The notes beneath the pieces were generated by a model, which made no database searches, had not been told where the DNA came from, and worked only from the letters and a program-made list of their open reading frames with translations. Made by a program: the position numbers and the translations under genes. From Virgibacillus phasianinus (GTDB taxonomy: Bacteria; Bacillota; Bacilli; Bacillales; Amphibacillaceae), in assembly GCF_002216775.1 (NCBI RefSeq), contig NZ_CP022315.1, positions 62,001 through 126,000 of the forward strand: a DNA stretch of 64,000 nt. Reading direction: 5' to 3'. Below are positions 1 to 9,249 of the stretch, in pieces; positions within the stretch are counted from its first letter, which is position 1; each line of letters begins with the position of its first letter.

Positions 1-44
1 GGTAATTCCAACCTTTGGTCAGAATTATCCTGTTATTTAAACTG

Positions 45-1436
45 TTAACATGGCAAATCGTTGATGGCGTTGCTAGCTAAATGTTTTTCAATCCCCTTAT
101 ATTCTTCCAAATTGCCAGTCACCTCAGCAAGGTCATACATCTTTTCCAACAAAAGACTCCTATCCAAATCAAAAATAAATTCGGTGTAAATATGATCCAA
201 TGTATTTTTAGAAAACCGCCACAGATTGTCATGCCTTGAAGGATCAATTGACTTTGATAGACTGACTAAAGCACCGATGAGTTCAATAATGATTGGATAG
301 TTCTTCTGGGCATAGTGCCGAATGGTTCCAAATCCTTGGTACAAATAATAGTCGAAATCCTCTATGCCAACAATCAGTCGAACCTGGTTATTGTTATCAG
401 CCAAATAAGGAGTAAACGTTATATTATTATCCACTGTCAACAATAAATCGGCCAGTTGATGGATTGTATTTGTTGCTGTCTTAGGATCATCATTGCCAAG
501 CGCCTTAATCGCAATTTCCGACAGCTTATTCATTGTCAGCTTCAAATCTTGAATTTCCGTTTCCTTATGCCCAATATTGATCATACGTACATATTTTTCT
601 ACATTAATGTCTTCCGCATTTGGCCCCCAGTAAGAAAACAATACATTATCTTTTAAAATAAAGCTGCCCACTCTCGTTTCCACCTTGATAATAATATTAT
701 CCCGCTTCGCTTCTTCCACCAAGTCATAAAAGTTAATTAATTGCACATAACCGGAATTCGGGGCATTAACCATTTTAATATGAGCTTGATAGGCTCGCAT
801 CAGATCCCCAGGTTCCTCAGTTCGATAGTCCTCCAAATCCCTTTTCAGTGACCCTTGAATAATATTCTCAGAGACCTTTTTCATACCATCAGTAATATTA
901 TGAACCTGCATCCAAGCAGTAGCATGATTGATAAAGTATATGAACGTTAAAATGTTGATAAACGCAATACCAGCTACCGAAAGCGGGACAGCGACAAAAT
1001 TGTTTACCGGATGACTACTGATGAAAAGAAACATGATTAGGATAAACACGAAACTCCCATTAAAAATTCCTAAAATATGCTGTGTTTGCTTATCCTTTAC
1101 AAAGTTCTGCAGCATTCTAGGTGAAAATTGGCCACTAAACGTTGTTAATACAACGAGCAGCGAGTTCAATGTAAAGGCGGCTAGCGTCAAAATACCGCCA
1201 ATTAGCGCACTGATTAATAGCCTTGTTGTTTGAAAATCGGCTCGAAAAAACTTATTTGTATAACTGGCTAAACCAAGCCAAACATCAAGAAATAGTACCA
1301 ATGCTGCCAAAATCAATGTAGCAATAATATAAAAAAACGGTGTACGCCACAATGTTAAACGCAATTCATGCTGCCGTTGACGTTTAGACATTTGAAAGTA
1401 TTTTCTGATTGAACTTGGCAGTAAATTGAAAAACAT
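45..1436 (-). CDS. DUF2254 family integral membrane protein
   Basis: The 463-residue protein has about four hydrophobic segments in its first 175 residues, including one near 30-55, one near 72-95, one near 120-140 and one near 148-170. A long soluble C-terminal part follows. This layout and the sequence style match the DUF2254 predicted membrane family, whose function is unknown. The start is supported by an AAAGGAG ribosome site 9 bases upstream. The gene stands alone and no operon partner is visible. The molecular role cannot be told from sequence; a channel or transporter-like role is only a guess. Confidence 0.8.
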   Translation of the reverse strand: MFFNLLPSSIRKYFQMSKRQRQHELRLTLWRTPFFYIIATLILAALVLFLDVWLGLASYTNKFFRADFQTTRLLISALIGGILTLAAFTLNSLLVVLTTFSGQFSPRMLQNFVKDKQTQHILGIFNGSFVFILIMFLFISSHPVNNFVAVPLSVAGIAFINILTFIYFINHATAWMQVHNITDGMKKVSENIIQGSLKRDLEDYRTEEPGDLMRAYQAHIKMVNAPNSGYVQLINFYDLVEEAKRDNIIIKVETRVGSFILKDNVLFSYWGPNAEDINVEKYVRMINIGHKETEIQDLKLTMNKLSEIAIKALGNDDPKTATNTIHQLADLLLTVDNNITFTPYLADNNNQVRLIVGIEDFDYYLYQGFGTIRHYAQKNYPIIIELIGALVSLSKSIDPSRHDNLWRFSKNTLDHIYTEFIFDLDRSLLLEKMYDLAEVTGNLEEYKGIEKHLASNAINDLPC

Positions 1437-1515
1437 AAACTTTAGCTCCTTTGGTCCAGATGACTGTTAAAATTCCCTGAATGGAAACGACTGAAACGTA
1501 CCCGCTTTTCAGATT

Positions 1516-1562
1516 TAAAATGACGGTTTTCTAAAAAGATTGCTTTTTGACACAAAAACTAA
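1516..1562 (+). repeat. Dispersed GGTTTTCTAAAAAGATT repeat, copy 1
   Basis: The stretch reads like two other intergenic places near 12106 and 41144, which share the words GCTGTTTTCTAAAA followed by a TTTGA/CATAAC- or CAAAAAC-type tail. The copies are degenerate and have no ORF. Function unknown; it lies between the DUF2254 and acyl-CoA ligase genes. Confidence 0.45.
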
Positions 1563-1649
1563 GGCAACTCCGCCCACTAATTCTGTTAATAGCAAACAAG
1601 AGGTCTTGCTTACTTAATTCTTCTAGAGTTTTTTATACCTCCTAAACGC

Positions 1650-1696
1650 AAAAAAAATACAATCTCACATAGGAGCAACCCTCATGCAAGATTGTA
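1650..1696 (-). terminator. Rho-independent terminator of the acyl-CoA ligase gene
   Basis: Read on the minus strand, the arms TACAATCT and AGATTGTA enclose a partly paired loop and are followed directly by eight T residues. It lies just beyond the stop of the acyl-CoA ligase gene. Confidence 0.75.
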
Positions 1697-1720
1697 AATT
1701 TAAACGTAAATTTAAACCAA

Positions 1721-3313
1721 TTAATTAACCTTCTTAGGACCATCCCAATACATTTCCCTAAGACGAAACTTCTGCAATTTGCCCGTCGCTGTTTTTGGCA
1801 AAGATTCGACAAACTCAACAGCTTTTGGAGCCTTAAAGTGTGCCATATTTGCCCGGCAGTAATCGATAATTGCTTCTTCTGAAGTACTCGCATTAGGGTG
1901 CAATACAATGATCGCCTTTGGTACTTCACCCCATTTTTCATCAGGTACAGCAATAACAGCTGTTTCCATTACATCCGGATGTTTGTATAAAACGCCTTCA
2001 ACCTCTGTTGAGGAAATGTTCTCGCCGCCGGAAATGATTAAATCCTTCGCCCGGTCGCGTATCTCAACAAATCCATCTGGATAGGTTACCGCCAAATCAC
2101 CCGTGTGGAACCAGCCGTCCTTAATAGCAGCGGCGGTCTTTTCCGAATCCTTATAATACCCTTCCATGACAACATTGCCACGGGTAATTATTTCACCAAG
2201 CTCGGTTCCATCCCACGCAACTTCCTCGCCATCAGGATGAATAACCTTTGTTTCCCCATTAAAGGCAAGTTCAATCCCCTGTCTCGCTTTAATTGTTGCT
2301 TGCTCATCAGCTGATTTGTCATCAAACTCCTTCTTCCACTCACAATAGAGAATAAATGGGGATGTTTCCGTTAAACCATAAACATGAATCATATTTAGTC
2401 CCAGGATTTCCTGCGCTTTGTTGATCAGCGCCGCAGCTGGAGGAGCGCCTGCCGTTGCCATTCGTGGCTGGGTCTTGATATCTGTTTCCTTCGCTTTCGG
2501 ATCATTGACAAGCATGTTGATGACAGTAGGTGCACCACATAATAAGGAGATCTTTTTATTTTCAAACAAATCGAGAATGCGCGGCGCCTCCACTTTCCGC
2601 AAGCAGACATGCGTACCACCCGCAGCCGTAATGGCCCAAACGCCGCCCCAGCCATTCGCATGAAACATCGGCAATGTATGAAGATAAACATCGTCGTGAT
2701 TAACTCCGAGATGATGCATGAAATTGGCCGCATTAAGATAATTACTGCGGTGTGTCAGCATCACCCCTTTTGGCTTCGAGGTGGTGCCGCTCGTATAATT
2801 CAACGTGAGCAACTGATTTTCATCAATCTCAACATCAGGCGGTACTGCATCTTCTGGTGCATGCTGCAGAAAAGCTTCATAGTCCACTCCTGTTAAGGTA
2901 GTGTCCTGGCCCGCTACGGAAACGGTTACAATTTCATCCAAGGACAGGTCGTCAACGATTTCCTCAATTGGACCGCTGAATTCCTCATCAACTATCAGCA
3001 TTTTGGCGTCGCTGTGATTGATAATATATTTCAGATCATCCGCTGTTAACCGGTAATTCAACGGCACCATTGTTGCTCCGAGCTGACAGATTCCATAGAA
3101 ACATTCGAGCATATAATGAGTGTTTGGCAGCATTACTGCAACATGATCGCCCTGCCCAATACCAGCCTGCTGCAAGGCAATCGAAAGCCTGTCCGTTCGC
3201 GCACCAAATTCCTTGTAGGTAAATTGCTTGTCATCGTCAATAACGGCAACCTTATCCGGATAATACTTTACTGCCCTTCGTTTCCAGTCCAACGGGGTTA
3301 ACGGAGAAAACAT
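1721..3313 (-). CDS. Long-chain fatty acid--CoA ligase (AMP-forming)
   Basis: This is a 530-residue ANL-superfamily enzyme that should activate a fatty acid with ATP and load it on CoA. The AMP-binding P-loop YTSGTTSKPKGVMLTH is near residue 175, the GLTETSP motif is near 315, the hinge-region HTGDLA motif near 400, and the C-terminal catalytic lysine lies in KTATGKLQKFRLR near 518. Length is normal for the medium/long-chain group. An AGAAGGAG ribosome site precedes the ATG and a terminator follows the stop. The substrate chain length cannot be read from sequence. It may feed the acyl-CoA dehydrogenase and thiolase at 45.4-47.7 kb, although it is not in the same operon. Confidence 0.92.
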   Translation of the reverse strand: MFSPLTPLDWKRRAVKYYPDKVAVIDDDKQFTYKEFGARTDRLSIALQQAGIGQGDHVAVMLPNTHYMLECFYGICQLGATMVPLNYRLTADDLKYIINHSDAKMLIVDEEFSGPIEEIVDDLSLDEIVTVSVAGQDTTLTGVDYEAFLQHAPEDAVPPDVEIDENQLLTLNYTSGTTSKPKGVMLTHRSNYLNAANFMHHLGVNHDDVYLHTLPMFHANGWGGVWAITAAGGTHVCLRKVEAPRILDLFENKKISLLCGAPTVINMLVNDPKAKETDIKTQPRMATAGAPPAAALINKAQEILGLNMIHVYGLTETSPFILYCEWKKEFDDKSADEQATIKARQGIELAFNGETKVIHPDGEEVAWDGTELGEIITRGNVVMEGYYKDSEKTAAAIKDGWFHTGDLAVTYPDGFVEIRDRAKDLIISGGENISSTEVEGVLYKHPDVMETAVIAVPDEKWGEVPKAIIVLHPNASTSEEAIIDYCRANMAHFKAPKAVEFVESLPKTATGKLQKFRLREMYWDGPKKVN

Positions 3314-3443
3314 ACGAATCCAACTCCTTCTTGTTTTTTAAAATGTCCAAATATTTTGCCTTATTATATAAAATAATTAAGCTTTCTGCAAGTGATAGGC
3401 CATCAAGAGACGGTTAGCTTTAAGTAATAGCGGATTTTTTTGA

Positions 3444-3627
3444 TTGGTTATACGGGTTCAGCGATATACTGATGTTTGGCTGATATATCTGGAAATTGGC
3501 CGATTTATTTTAAATTTGGCTGATATATCCTGAGATTGGCCGATATATCCGAAATTTGGCAAATATATTCTGAGTTTGGCCGTCCCCTAATTTGGCCGAT
3601 ATCCGCAAGTTTTGGCTGTTATCTTCT
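3444..3627. repeat. 20-bp period array of TTGGCCGATATATC-type motifs (R20-1)
   Basis: The gap between the acyl-CoA ligase and yndM-like genes holds about nine degenerate units built on TTGGC(C/T)GATATAT, whose GGC cores recur every 20 bases with one 16-base and one 18-base step. The unit spacers vary in sequence but not in length. Because 20 is not a multiple of three, the array cannot encode a repeated peptide. A second array of the same motif is at 36908-37103. Function unknown. Confidence 0.85.
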
Positions 3628-3717
3628 TAACCTGCAACGCACGAATCCAATTTGATGTTTTAGAAATTGAAAAAGGGACAACCTAAGGTAAGCATAAAAT
3701 CGAAAGGAGTAGAGAAA

Positions 3718-4170
3718 TTGAAATATGTAACCGCATTGTTAATTAAATTCGTTCTGATGACAATTGTGTTATGGGCTATCCTTGGCGGATTATTTGATGT
3801 TTCCTTTACTAATATTATTATTACGAGCGTTGTGCTGACCGGGGCATCGTTTATCATTGGCGACCTGTATTTTCTGCCAAAAATGGGGAATGTCGGGGCC
3901 GCGATGGTCGACTTCGTTCTGGCTCTGGCCGGAGTCTGGGCTTTAGGCGCCTTTTTGTTTGATAATGCTGTCCCCCTTGGAACCGCTTCGCTCCTATCTG
4001 CATTTGGAATTGCACTTGGCGAATTGCTTGTTCATTGGTATATGAAAAAGCAATTTGTGACCGATGATACGAAAATGCCTGGATACTATAATCGGGATCT
4101 GCAGACTGAGTTCAGTTCGGAACTGGAGCCCGATACTAAAAAAGATCAGGGTAATGGTCCGGAAGAATAA
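3718..4170 (+). CDS. YndM family (DUF2512) small membrane protein
   Basis: The 150-residue protein has four hydrophobic segments (about residues 4-25, 29-48, 57-78 and 83-103) and a charged tail rich in D and E, as in the DUF2512/YndM family of Bacillus. I chose the TTG at 3718 because GAAAGGAG lies eight bases before it. A longer reading from a TTG at 3667 has no ribosome site. The family is uncharacterised. The gene is convergent with the GMC oxidoreductase gene and shares its terminator. Confidence 0.8.
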   Translation: MKYVTALLIKFVLMTIVLWAILGGLFDVSFTNIIITSVVLTGASFIIGDLYFLPKMGNVGAAMVDFVLALAGVWALGAFLFDNAVPLGTASLLSAFGIALGELLVHWYMKKQFVTDDTKMPGYYNRDLQTEFSSELEPDTKKDQGNGPEE

Positions 4171-4184
4171 GACACGGGCGCATT

Positions 4185-4222
4185 AAAAAAGCCAAGCATC
4201 CCACTTAGGTGCTTGGCTTGAT
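4185..4222. terminator. Bidirectional terminator
   Basis: Arms GCCAAGCA and TGCTTGGC (4191-4217) enclose an 11-base loop, with A6 on the left and a T-rich stretch on the right. It can therefore stop both the yndM-like gene and the oppositely oriented GMC oxidoreductase gene. Confidence 0.9.
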
Positions 4223-4226
4223 TGTT

Positions 4227-5963
4227 TTATACAAGTTTATTACTTGTTTCCCGCTTTACCAGCTGGCCTTTATTTTTCCGGTATTTCAAAATCCCTTCTG
4301 CGGCACGATATGCTAAAGCGCCAACCGTACCCGTTGGATTGTACCCGCCATTATGGGCAAAAGCAGAAGCTCCGATAACGAACACATTGTCCACATCCCA
4401 CATCTGCAAATAATTATTCAGTGCAGACGTCTCCGGGTCTGCGCCCATGATTACACCACCAGTGATATGGTCATTTTGTGCAGGAACGATATCAAAATGG
4501 TCTGTCAGCTCTTTCGGTTCAACAACCTCTGCACCCATTTCTTCTAAAATATCTGCACATCTGGCGGTGATATAGTCGTACAGTGCATGATCCTGTTCCG
4601 TGAAATCATATGTCATTCGAAGCAGCGGATTTCCGTATGCATCTTTATACGTTGGATCAAGACTCAAATAATTATTCTTATGCGGCATGGAGGCACCTTG
4701 TGAGGTAACCGGGATGGAACGATTGAACCATTTGATTGATTCTTTTTTAAATTCTTTCCCCCACCTGGGTGTTCCGCTTGGTGCCCCATTTTCGTTAATC
4801 GGCCGTTTCCCAAGCTGTTTCATTGTAATCGATCCACCATGGATAAAGTCCAAATCCGAATGGTCAAAATTGTCATTGTTATAGTCATCCAAGGTAGTAC
4901 CCAGCGCCCCCGCTCCCATGGCAGCATTGAATCTATCCTTGAAAAATCCTGTAGCGACTGCAGTGATTTGATAACAGTAATTTTTGCCAATAACACCGGT
5001 TCCTGTTTTTGGATCATATGGCCGGCCAAGTTCAGATTGCAATAGTAGCCGTGTATTGTTCAGGGTGTAACTCGTTAAAACCACAATATCGGCTGGCTGG
5101 TCAAATTCCTCACCAGTCTGGGTATCCACGTATCTGACACCTGTAGCTTTATTGCCATCATGAATAATTCCAGTCACATTGGCATGGGTGCGCAGGTCAA
5201 AATTGCCGGTTTTTAATGCCGTCGGAACTACGGTAACGTTCGGCGATGATTTTGCCCCGTACTCACAGCCAAATTTTTCACAAAAACCGCAATACTGACA
5301 TTGGTTTAATGTCTCTCCATCCGGATTCTTGTACACCTCGGAAATATTGGCGGATGGCTGGCGGAATGGATGAAGCCCCAATCTATTGGCGGCATCCATA
5401 TAACTTTTAAGGATTGGCGTATCTTTCATTGGCGGGGTTGGGTACTTTTCAGTCCGTTCAGGCCTAAGCGGGTTAAGTTCCCCACTTGTCCCGGCCATTC
5501 GTTCAAATTGATGATAATACGGTGCCAATTCTTTGTACGTGATGCCCCAGTCCTGTAGCGTATATTCTTTTGGCAGCTTGTTTTTACCATATTTCTTATC
5601 GGTCATCGTTTTTATTTCAAAATCATAGGGTGAGAAAAACCATGTATCGCCGTTCCAGTGGGCTCCAGCGCCACCAACACCCGTTCCAATCAAAAATGCT
5701 CCAAACTGACGCATCGGTAATGCCTTTTCTCCGGGCTTATTTCGAAATGTAATGGTTTCTTTTGATAGATCCTGCATGAGTTCATAGCGAATCGCGTACC
5801 GATATTCATCATGCACCATTTGAAAATCTTCAGTGGACCGGTCGTTTCCCCGTTCGAGGCCAACGACTTTGACTCCTGCCTTCGCAAGCTCGGCAGCAAT
5901 AATACCGCCGGCCCAGCCAACGCCAACCGTCACCGCTTCCACCTTATCTAATTTTTTCGCCAC
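4227..5963 (-). CDS. GMC family oxidoreductase, gluconate-dehydrogenase large-subunit type
   Basis: This 578-residue flavoprotein has an N-terminal dinucleotide-binding stretch (VGVGWAGGIIAAELAKAG, residues about 12-29) and a C-terminal GMC substrate domain that ends with the typical HNGGYNPTGTVGALAYRAAE segment. The family transfers electrons from alcohols or sugars to a membrane acceptor through FAD. It lies 24 bases downstream of a gluconate 2-dehydrogenase subunit 3 gene, so the two probably form one membrane-attached dehydrogenase. No cytochrome c subunit is present here, unlike the three-subunit proteobacterial enzymes. The true substrate is unknown. It ends in a shared terminator. Confidence 0.88.
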   Translation of the reverse strand: MAKKLDKVEAVTVGVGWAGGIIAAELAKAGVKVVGLERGNDRSTEDFQMVHDEYRYAIRYELMQDLSKETITFRNKPGEKALPMRQFGAFLIGTGVGGAGAHWNGDTWFFSPYDFEIKTMTDKKYGKNKLPKEYTLQDWGITYKELAPYYHQFERMAGTSGELNPLRPERTEKYPTPPMKDTPILKSYMDAANRLGLHPFRQPSANISEVYKNPDGETLNQCQYCGFCEKFGCEYGAKSSPNVTVVPTALKTGNFDLRTHANVTGIIHDGNKATGVRYVDTQTGEEFDQPADIVVLTSYTLNNTRLLLQSELGRPYDPKTGTGVIGKNYCYQITAVATGFFKDRFNAAMGAGALGTTLDDYNNDNFDHSDLDFIHGGSITMKQLGKRPINENGAPSGTPRWGKEFKKESIKWFNRSIPVTSQGASMPHKNNYLSLDPTYKDAYGNPLLRMTYDFTEQDHALYDYITARCADILEEMGAEVVEPKELTDHFDIVPAQNDHITGGVIMGADPETSALNNYLQMWDVDNVFVIGASAFAHNGGYNPTGTVGALAYRAAEGILKYRKNKGQLVKRETSNKLV

Positions 5964-5987
5964 AGTAATCCTCCTTTATTCCACAAA

Positions 5988-6734
5988 TTAAGATATGTGG
6001 TCATTTAATGATTTTGGTTTAATATCGATAAACTTTTCACTGCCGATTTTGTTTAAATACGTCATCTGACTGCCTGGGAAGTTCTTCATCTTCCACGCAT
6101 CCATGTCTGCATTGCCGCCATACAACGGATCAGCATATGTACCTGAAATCGTAGCAGATCGCAGCATTTCAAAGAAATACGCAGAACTTACTTTGTGCAG
6201 TTTCACATCGTCATTCTCAAACTTTTTCAGTATTTTATCCTGCTGTTCTCCTTCTAAATCAACAAAAGAAGCATCATACGCGGATTTACTTTCACTTTCC
6301 AGTGCCCGGATACCGGTCATGAACACAGCATGACGCTTAAGCGGTGTCTGATATCCCTGGTATTCAGTACCTTCTAAAAATGGACCTTTCATATACTCAC
6401 GTTCATTATGTCCATATGCCCCGGCCAGTTCATGGTCAATAAAGTAAGGAACACCTAGCTCAATTGCCCCAGGACCCTGATCATCCTTCGGGTAAATTCG
6501 TTCAGTTGCTGCGCTAAGTATTTGGAAATCCGATTGCCTTGTAAAAAACATCAAGGCCCGATTAAAATTTGATTCTTTTGAAGAACGTGTAGATGGTTGC
6601 TCCGTATCATTAAAATAATTCGTCCCAATTAACGATCCAATTATCCCGCCACCAATCAAGCCACCAGCAGCATAACTGGAATTCCGGATAAACTTCCGAC
6701 GTGACATATTCGACTTCTTAGAATCCTCATCCAC
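5988..6734 (-). CDS. Gluconate 2-dehydrogenase subunit 3 family protein with Tat signal
   Basis: The 248-residue protein carries a twin-arginine export motif (SRRKFIRNSS, near residue 12) followed by a glycine-rich hydrophobic segment, then a small-subunit domain typical of gluconate 2-dehydrogenase subunit 3. In the family this subunit accompanies the FAD subunit to the outside of the membrane. I chose the GTG at 6734, with GGAAGGGGG eight bases upstream; a longer ATG reading from 6785 has no ribosome site. Its partner GMC oxidoreductase follows 24 bases later. Tat export of the folded FAD complex is inferred. Confidence 0.85.
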   Translation of the reverse strand: MDEDSKKSNMSRRKFIRNSSYAAGGLIGGGIIGSLIGTNYFNDTEQPSTRSSKESNFNRALMFFTRQSDFQILSAATERIYPKDDQGPGAIELGVPYFIDHELAGAYGHNEREYMKGPFLEGTEYQGYQTPLKRHAVFMTGIRALESESKSAYDASFVDLEGEQQDKILKKFENDDVKLHKVSSAYFFEMLRSATISGTYADPLYGGNADMDAWKMKNFPGSQMTYLNKIGSEKFIDIKPKSLNDHIS

Positions 6735-6795
6735 AATTTGTTCCCCCTTCCATAATTTTCTTACCCTTATTATTTCCAACATCAAAAATAATAAA

Positions 6796-7003
6796 CGCGG
6801 GACATAGGGACAGGTCTCTTGTCCCTAAAAGTCCGGTACGAGAATTATGTTCTCTGCTCAAAAAATAAGCCTTCCATCAACACTGATAGAAGGTTTAACG
6901 CTTTGACATTTGGGTAATTCCTCTTAAAAATCCGATTTACATCTCATTTGGGCTGTAATTCCGGGTGCGCGGGTCAAGGGACCTGTCCCTCTGTCCCACC
7001 AAA
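6796..7003. repeat. Inverted pair of GGGACAGG-type palindromic repeats
   Basis: A sequence starting CGCGGGACATAGGGACAGG at 6796 reappears as an inverted, slightly diverged copy at 6967-7003 (CGCGGGTCAAGGGACCTG read on plus). They bracket about 130 bases that also hold a small hairpin at 6870-6893. The gap between the dehydrogenase operon and the next plus-strand gene contains nothing else that I can see. Confidence 0.6.
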
Positions 7004-7108
7004 ATCAAGGAACCTCCGCCCCATAGGCGAATCAATCATTTATTGGTTGATTGTACCCGCTATTTGTTATGGGGAATAAACTGGGTGTATAGGAAGGGAG
7101 GTTTGCGG

Positions 7109-7516
7109 ATGTCTTATTATGATCCATCTAGGCGGAGCTTTGGCCATCCTTATGAACATTATTATCAAAATCAGGGCTGGAACGGACAACGGGAGGGTTA
7201 TCGGCAAAATGGCAACAACGGGGATCACGGAACAGGTATGGAATCTGAAACACATGGTGGTATGCCCGGGCCGAGTATGTACCCGGATATGGAACAGGAC
7301 GCTATACAGGATTATCCCCCTTATCCCTCCATGCCGTATTCTGGTACACCGGATATGCAATCCATGGGCCGAATGATGATGAATATTGAGAACCAGCTTA
7401 CCAGACTTAATCAGTTGATTGCCCAAAATAATCAACTGCTACAATCGATGCATGACCAGGAAGATACGAAATGTGTGCAAGGAAGTGGTGGCGGAGCAGT
7501 CATTGTACGGATGTAA
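7109..7516 (+). CDS. Tyr/Gly/Asn/Met-rich small protein, coat-like composition
   Basis: I do not recognise this 135-residue protein. Residues 1-85 are low complexity and rich in Y, G, N, P and M, residues 86-113 could form an amphipathic helix (NIENQLTRLNQLIAQNNQLL), and it ends in a glycine-rich GGGAVIVRM tail. Such composition is common in spore coat proteins of Bacillaceae, which is only a suggestion. The ATG at 7109 is chosen because AAGGGAGG lies seven bases upstream; a longer reading from 6965 runs into the GGGACAGG repeat. A strong terminator follows. Confidence 0.65.
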   Translation: MSYYDPSRRSFGHPYEHYYQNQGWNGQREGYRQNGNNGDHGTGMESETHGGMPGPSMYPDMEQDAIQDYPPYPSMPYSGTPDMQSMGRMMMNIENQLTRLNQLIAQNNQLLQSMHDQEDTKCVQGSGGGAVIVRM

Positions 7517-7528
7517 GTTATGGAATTC

Positions 7529-7566
7529 AGGGTGGAAATGCGACTGCGCCAGTCGTACCCACCCTT
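7529..7566 (+). terminator. Rho-independent terminator
   Basis: Arms AGGGTGG and CCACCCT enclose an inner GCGACT/AGTCG stem and are followed by TTTTA. It ends the plus-strand small-protein gene. Confidence 0.85.
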
Positions 7567-7633
7567 TTAATAATTATTGCCATCCATTGTAGCAAGAGTA
7601 TAAGTTGTGTCATTAAGGTTTTTCTAAAATTCC

Positions 7634-8392
7634 TTACAGAAAATCGCCGTATCTAATTTTGTCCCGGCAATCCGTACATCTTTTGGGATAGACAAAGCCC
7701 TTTTGTTTATAAAACCGCTGCTCGCCCACTCTAAAAGTAAAACGTTCACCGCATTCCCAGCATTTTAGCAGGATATCTTGTGGTGCTTCTCCCTGCAACG
7801 CATCCTGAATAGAAACCTTTCTTTGTTCAGCAGACTCTAGATTAATCGGTTCGCTGGATTCGAGTGCCGAAATGATCTCACGAATTCTAGCCCTTACTTT
7901 CTTATAATCAATTTCTTCCCATGCTTTTAAATAAGGGATGTACTTCGTTTCGCCTGTTTCGCTAACCTTATCAAGTAGTAATAGTATCATTTCCCGGTTA
8001 CGATCTTTTAAATAATTCATGTCAACAGTCTGTCTGTCATGTTCCAGCCACTCATCCCATTCATGCAATAGCTCATCCGTCAGCTGGTCAGACTCAATTT
8101 TCCAACCCCGCTCTGTAAAAACAATCATCGGTAACTTTCCCCTATATTTTGTGTCGAGAAAATCAAAGTCTATCATCCAATCAATTTTTTCGATAACATT
8201 TTCCAGCTTTTCTGAACGAAAAAATCCATATGATGGGCACTTGTCCAATTCTAATGCTAATACCTTTTTCTCACGGGATCCTTTTAGAATCTTTGCTAGA
8301 AGTGTCCGGCCGCCCGATGCAATAATAGTATCCGCTGCTCTCAAAATAACCCTAATCTCTTCTTCAGGTAATTGTCCTGCATTATACTTCAT
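7634..8392 (-). CDS. RQC-minor-1 family DNA-binding protein with zinc ribbon
   Basis: The 252-residue protein matches the RQC-minor-1 layout: an N-terminal winged-helix RQC-like region (about residues 1-95, with SYGFFRSEKLENVIEKIDWMI), a helical middle, and a C-terminal zinc ribbon with CWEC and CTDC pairs (about residues 211-250). RQC domains bind branched or structured DNA in RecQ helicases, but this protein has no helicase domain. The ATG at 8392 has GGGAGGTG upstream and starts just after the stop of the preceding 68-residue gene, so the two are probably co-translated. The cellular role is unknown. Confidence 0.8.
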   Translation of the reverse strand: MKYNAGQLPEEEIRVILRAADTIIASGGRTLLAKILKGSREKKVLALELDKCPSYGFFRSEKLENVIEKIDWMIDFDFLDTKYRGKLPMIVFTERGWKIESDQLTDELLHEWDEWLEHDRQTVDMNYLKDRNREMILLLLDKVSETGETKYIPYLKAWEEIDYKKVRARIREIISALESSEPINLESAEQRKVSIQDALQGEAPQDILLKCWECGERFTFRVGEQRFYKQKGFVYPKRCTDCRDKIRYGDFL

Positions 8393-8393
8393 T

Positions 8394-8603
8394 TTATTTA
8401 AGCACCTCCCCAAACTTATCCTGATACAGGTCCCGTACCCATACCTTGACCGGCGCTTTCCATTGCTGCGAAGGAAAAGGAATATTTTTTATCAGACCCT
8501 TTGGTGTCATACCGAGCTCTTTTGCCATTTGTATATCATTTTGATTCAAACGACAGCGTTTTTTGGCTTCTGCCCAATCAGACTTCTTCTTATTTCTCCC
8601 CAT
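8394..8603 (-). CDS. Conserved small protein of unknown function, upstream partner of RQC-minor-1
   Basis: This 68-residue basic protein (start MGRNKKKSDWAEAKKRC) has a possible helix-turn-helix-like central part (QNDIQMAKELGMTPKGLIKNI) and a C-terminal WVRDLYQDKFG stretch. I recall similar small proteins in Bacillaceae but no function. I start it at the ATG at 8603, where AAAGGA lies about ten bases upstream; a 14-residue longer version is possible. Its stop is one base before the start of the RQC-minor-1 gene, which suggests a two-gene operon acting on nucleic acid. Confidence 0.7.
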   Translation of the reverse strand: MGRNKKKSDWAEAKKRCRLNQNDIQMAKELGMTPKGLIKNIPFPSQQWKAPVKVWVRDLYQDKFGEVLK

Positions 8604-8810
8604 CGGTTTCAAATCCTTTCCTATTAAGGGGCAAAGTTCATCCACCCCTTCCTTCTAAATTTCGTGTCAAACTTCTATTCTACTATTTTACCATCTAACT
8701 TAAAGATTGACTCCCTTCCGATATTTCATACCAGCACTTCAATCAGCAAAGCAGGAAAATAATAAACTTTGTCGAATCTATTGGTTAATACGTTTTGTGA
8801 AGGGATGATA

Positions 8811-9221
8811 ATGATGGCACTACAAGCAGGTCAAACATTTATTAACCTACCCGTCAAAAACCTGGATAAGTCTGTGGAGTTTTTCTCGAAAATCGGCTTT
8901 GCTTTCAATCAATCGTATACTGATGACAACGGAACATGCATGATTATTAATGAGAACACATTTGTGATGCTACTGGTAGAGGAATTTTTTCAAACCTTTA
9001 CAAAAAAGGAAATCTCAGAAGCTGCAAAAAGCACGGAAGCAATTATGGCAATCTCAGCTGACAGCAGGGAACAGGTTGATGAAATTGTAAATAAGGCACT
9101 TGCAGCTGGTGGAAAAGAATCAAATGACCCAGTAGACCATGGGTTTATGTATGGATGGAGTTTTCAAGATATCGACGGCCACCTTTGGGAAGTGTTGTTT
9201 ATGGACGATGACGCAGCATGA
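8811..9221 (+). CDS. VOC (glyoxalase/bleomycin-resistance) family protein
   Basis: The 136-residue protein shows the VOC fold with two beta-alpha-beta-beta-beta units: FINLPVKNLDKSVEFFSKIGF at the start and DIDGHLWEVLFMD at the end, where the late glutamate is a usual metal ligand. Family members are metal-dependent lyases, dioxygenases or drug-binding proteins; the substrate here is unknown. The ATG at 8811 follows GAAGGGA; another ATG is at 8814. The DinB-like gene follows 28 bases later, so they are probably an operon. Confidence 0.85.
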   Translation: MMALQAGQTFINLPVKNLDKSVEFFSKIGFAFNQSYTDDNGTCMIINENTFVMLLVEEFFQTFTKKEISEAAKSTEAIMAISADSREQVDEIVNKALAAGGKESNDPVDHGFMYGWSFQDIDGHLWEVLFMDDDAA

Positions 9222-9249
9222 CCAAGTGCAAAATGGGAGGGAATGTAAC

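Noticed and set aside
1642-1953. Frame overlapping the end of the acyl-CoA ligase
   Set aside because: It is in another frame of a well-supported gene and includes the terminator.
3444-3627. Possible CRISPR array
   Set aside because: The repeat unit is only 20 bp including its spacer, is degenerate, and no cas gene is present.
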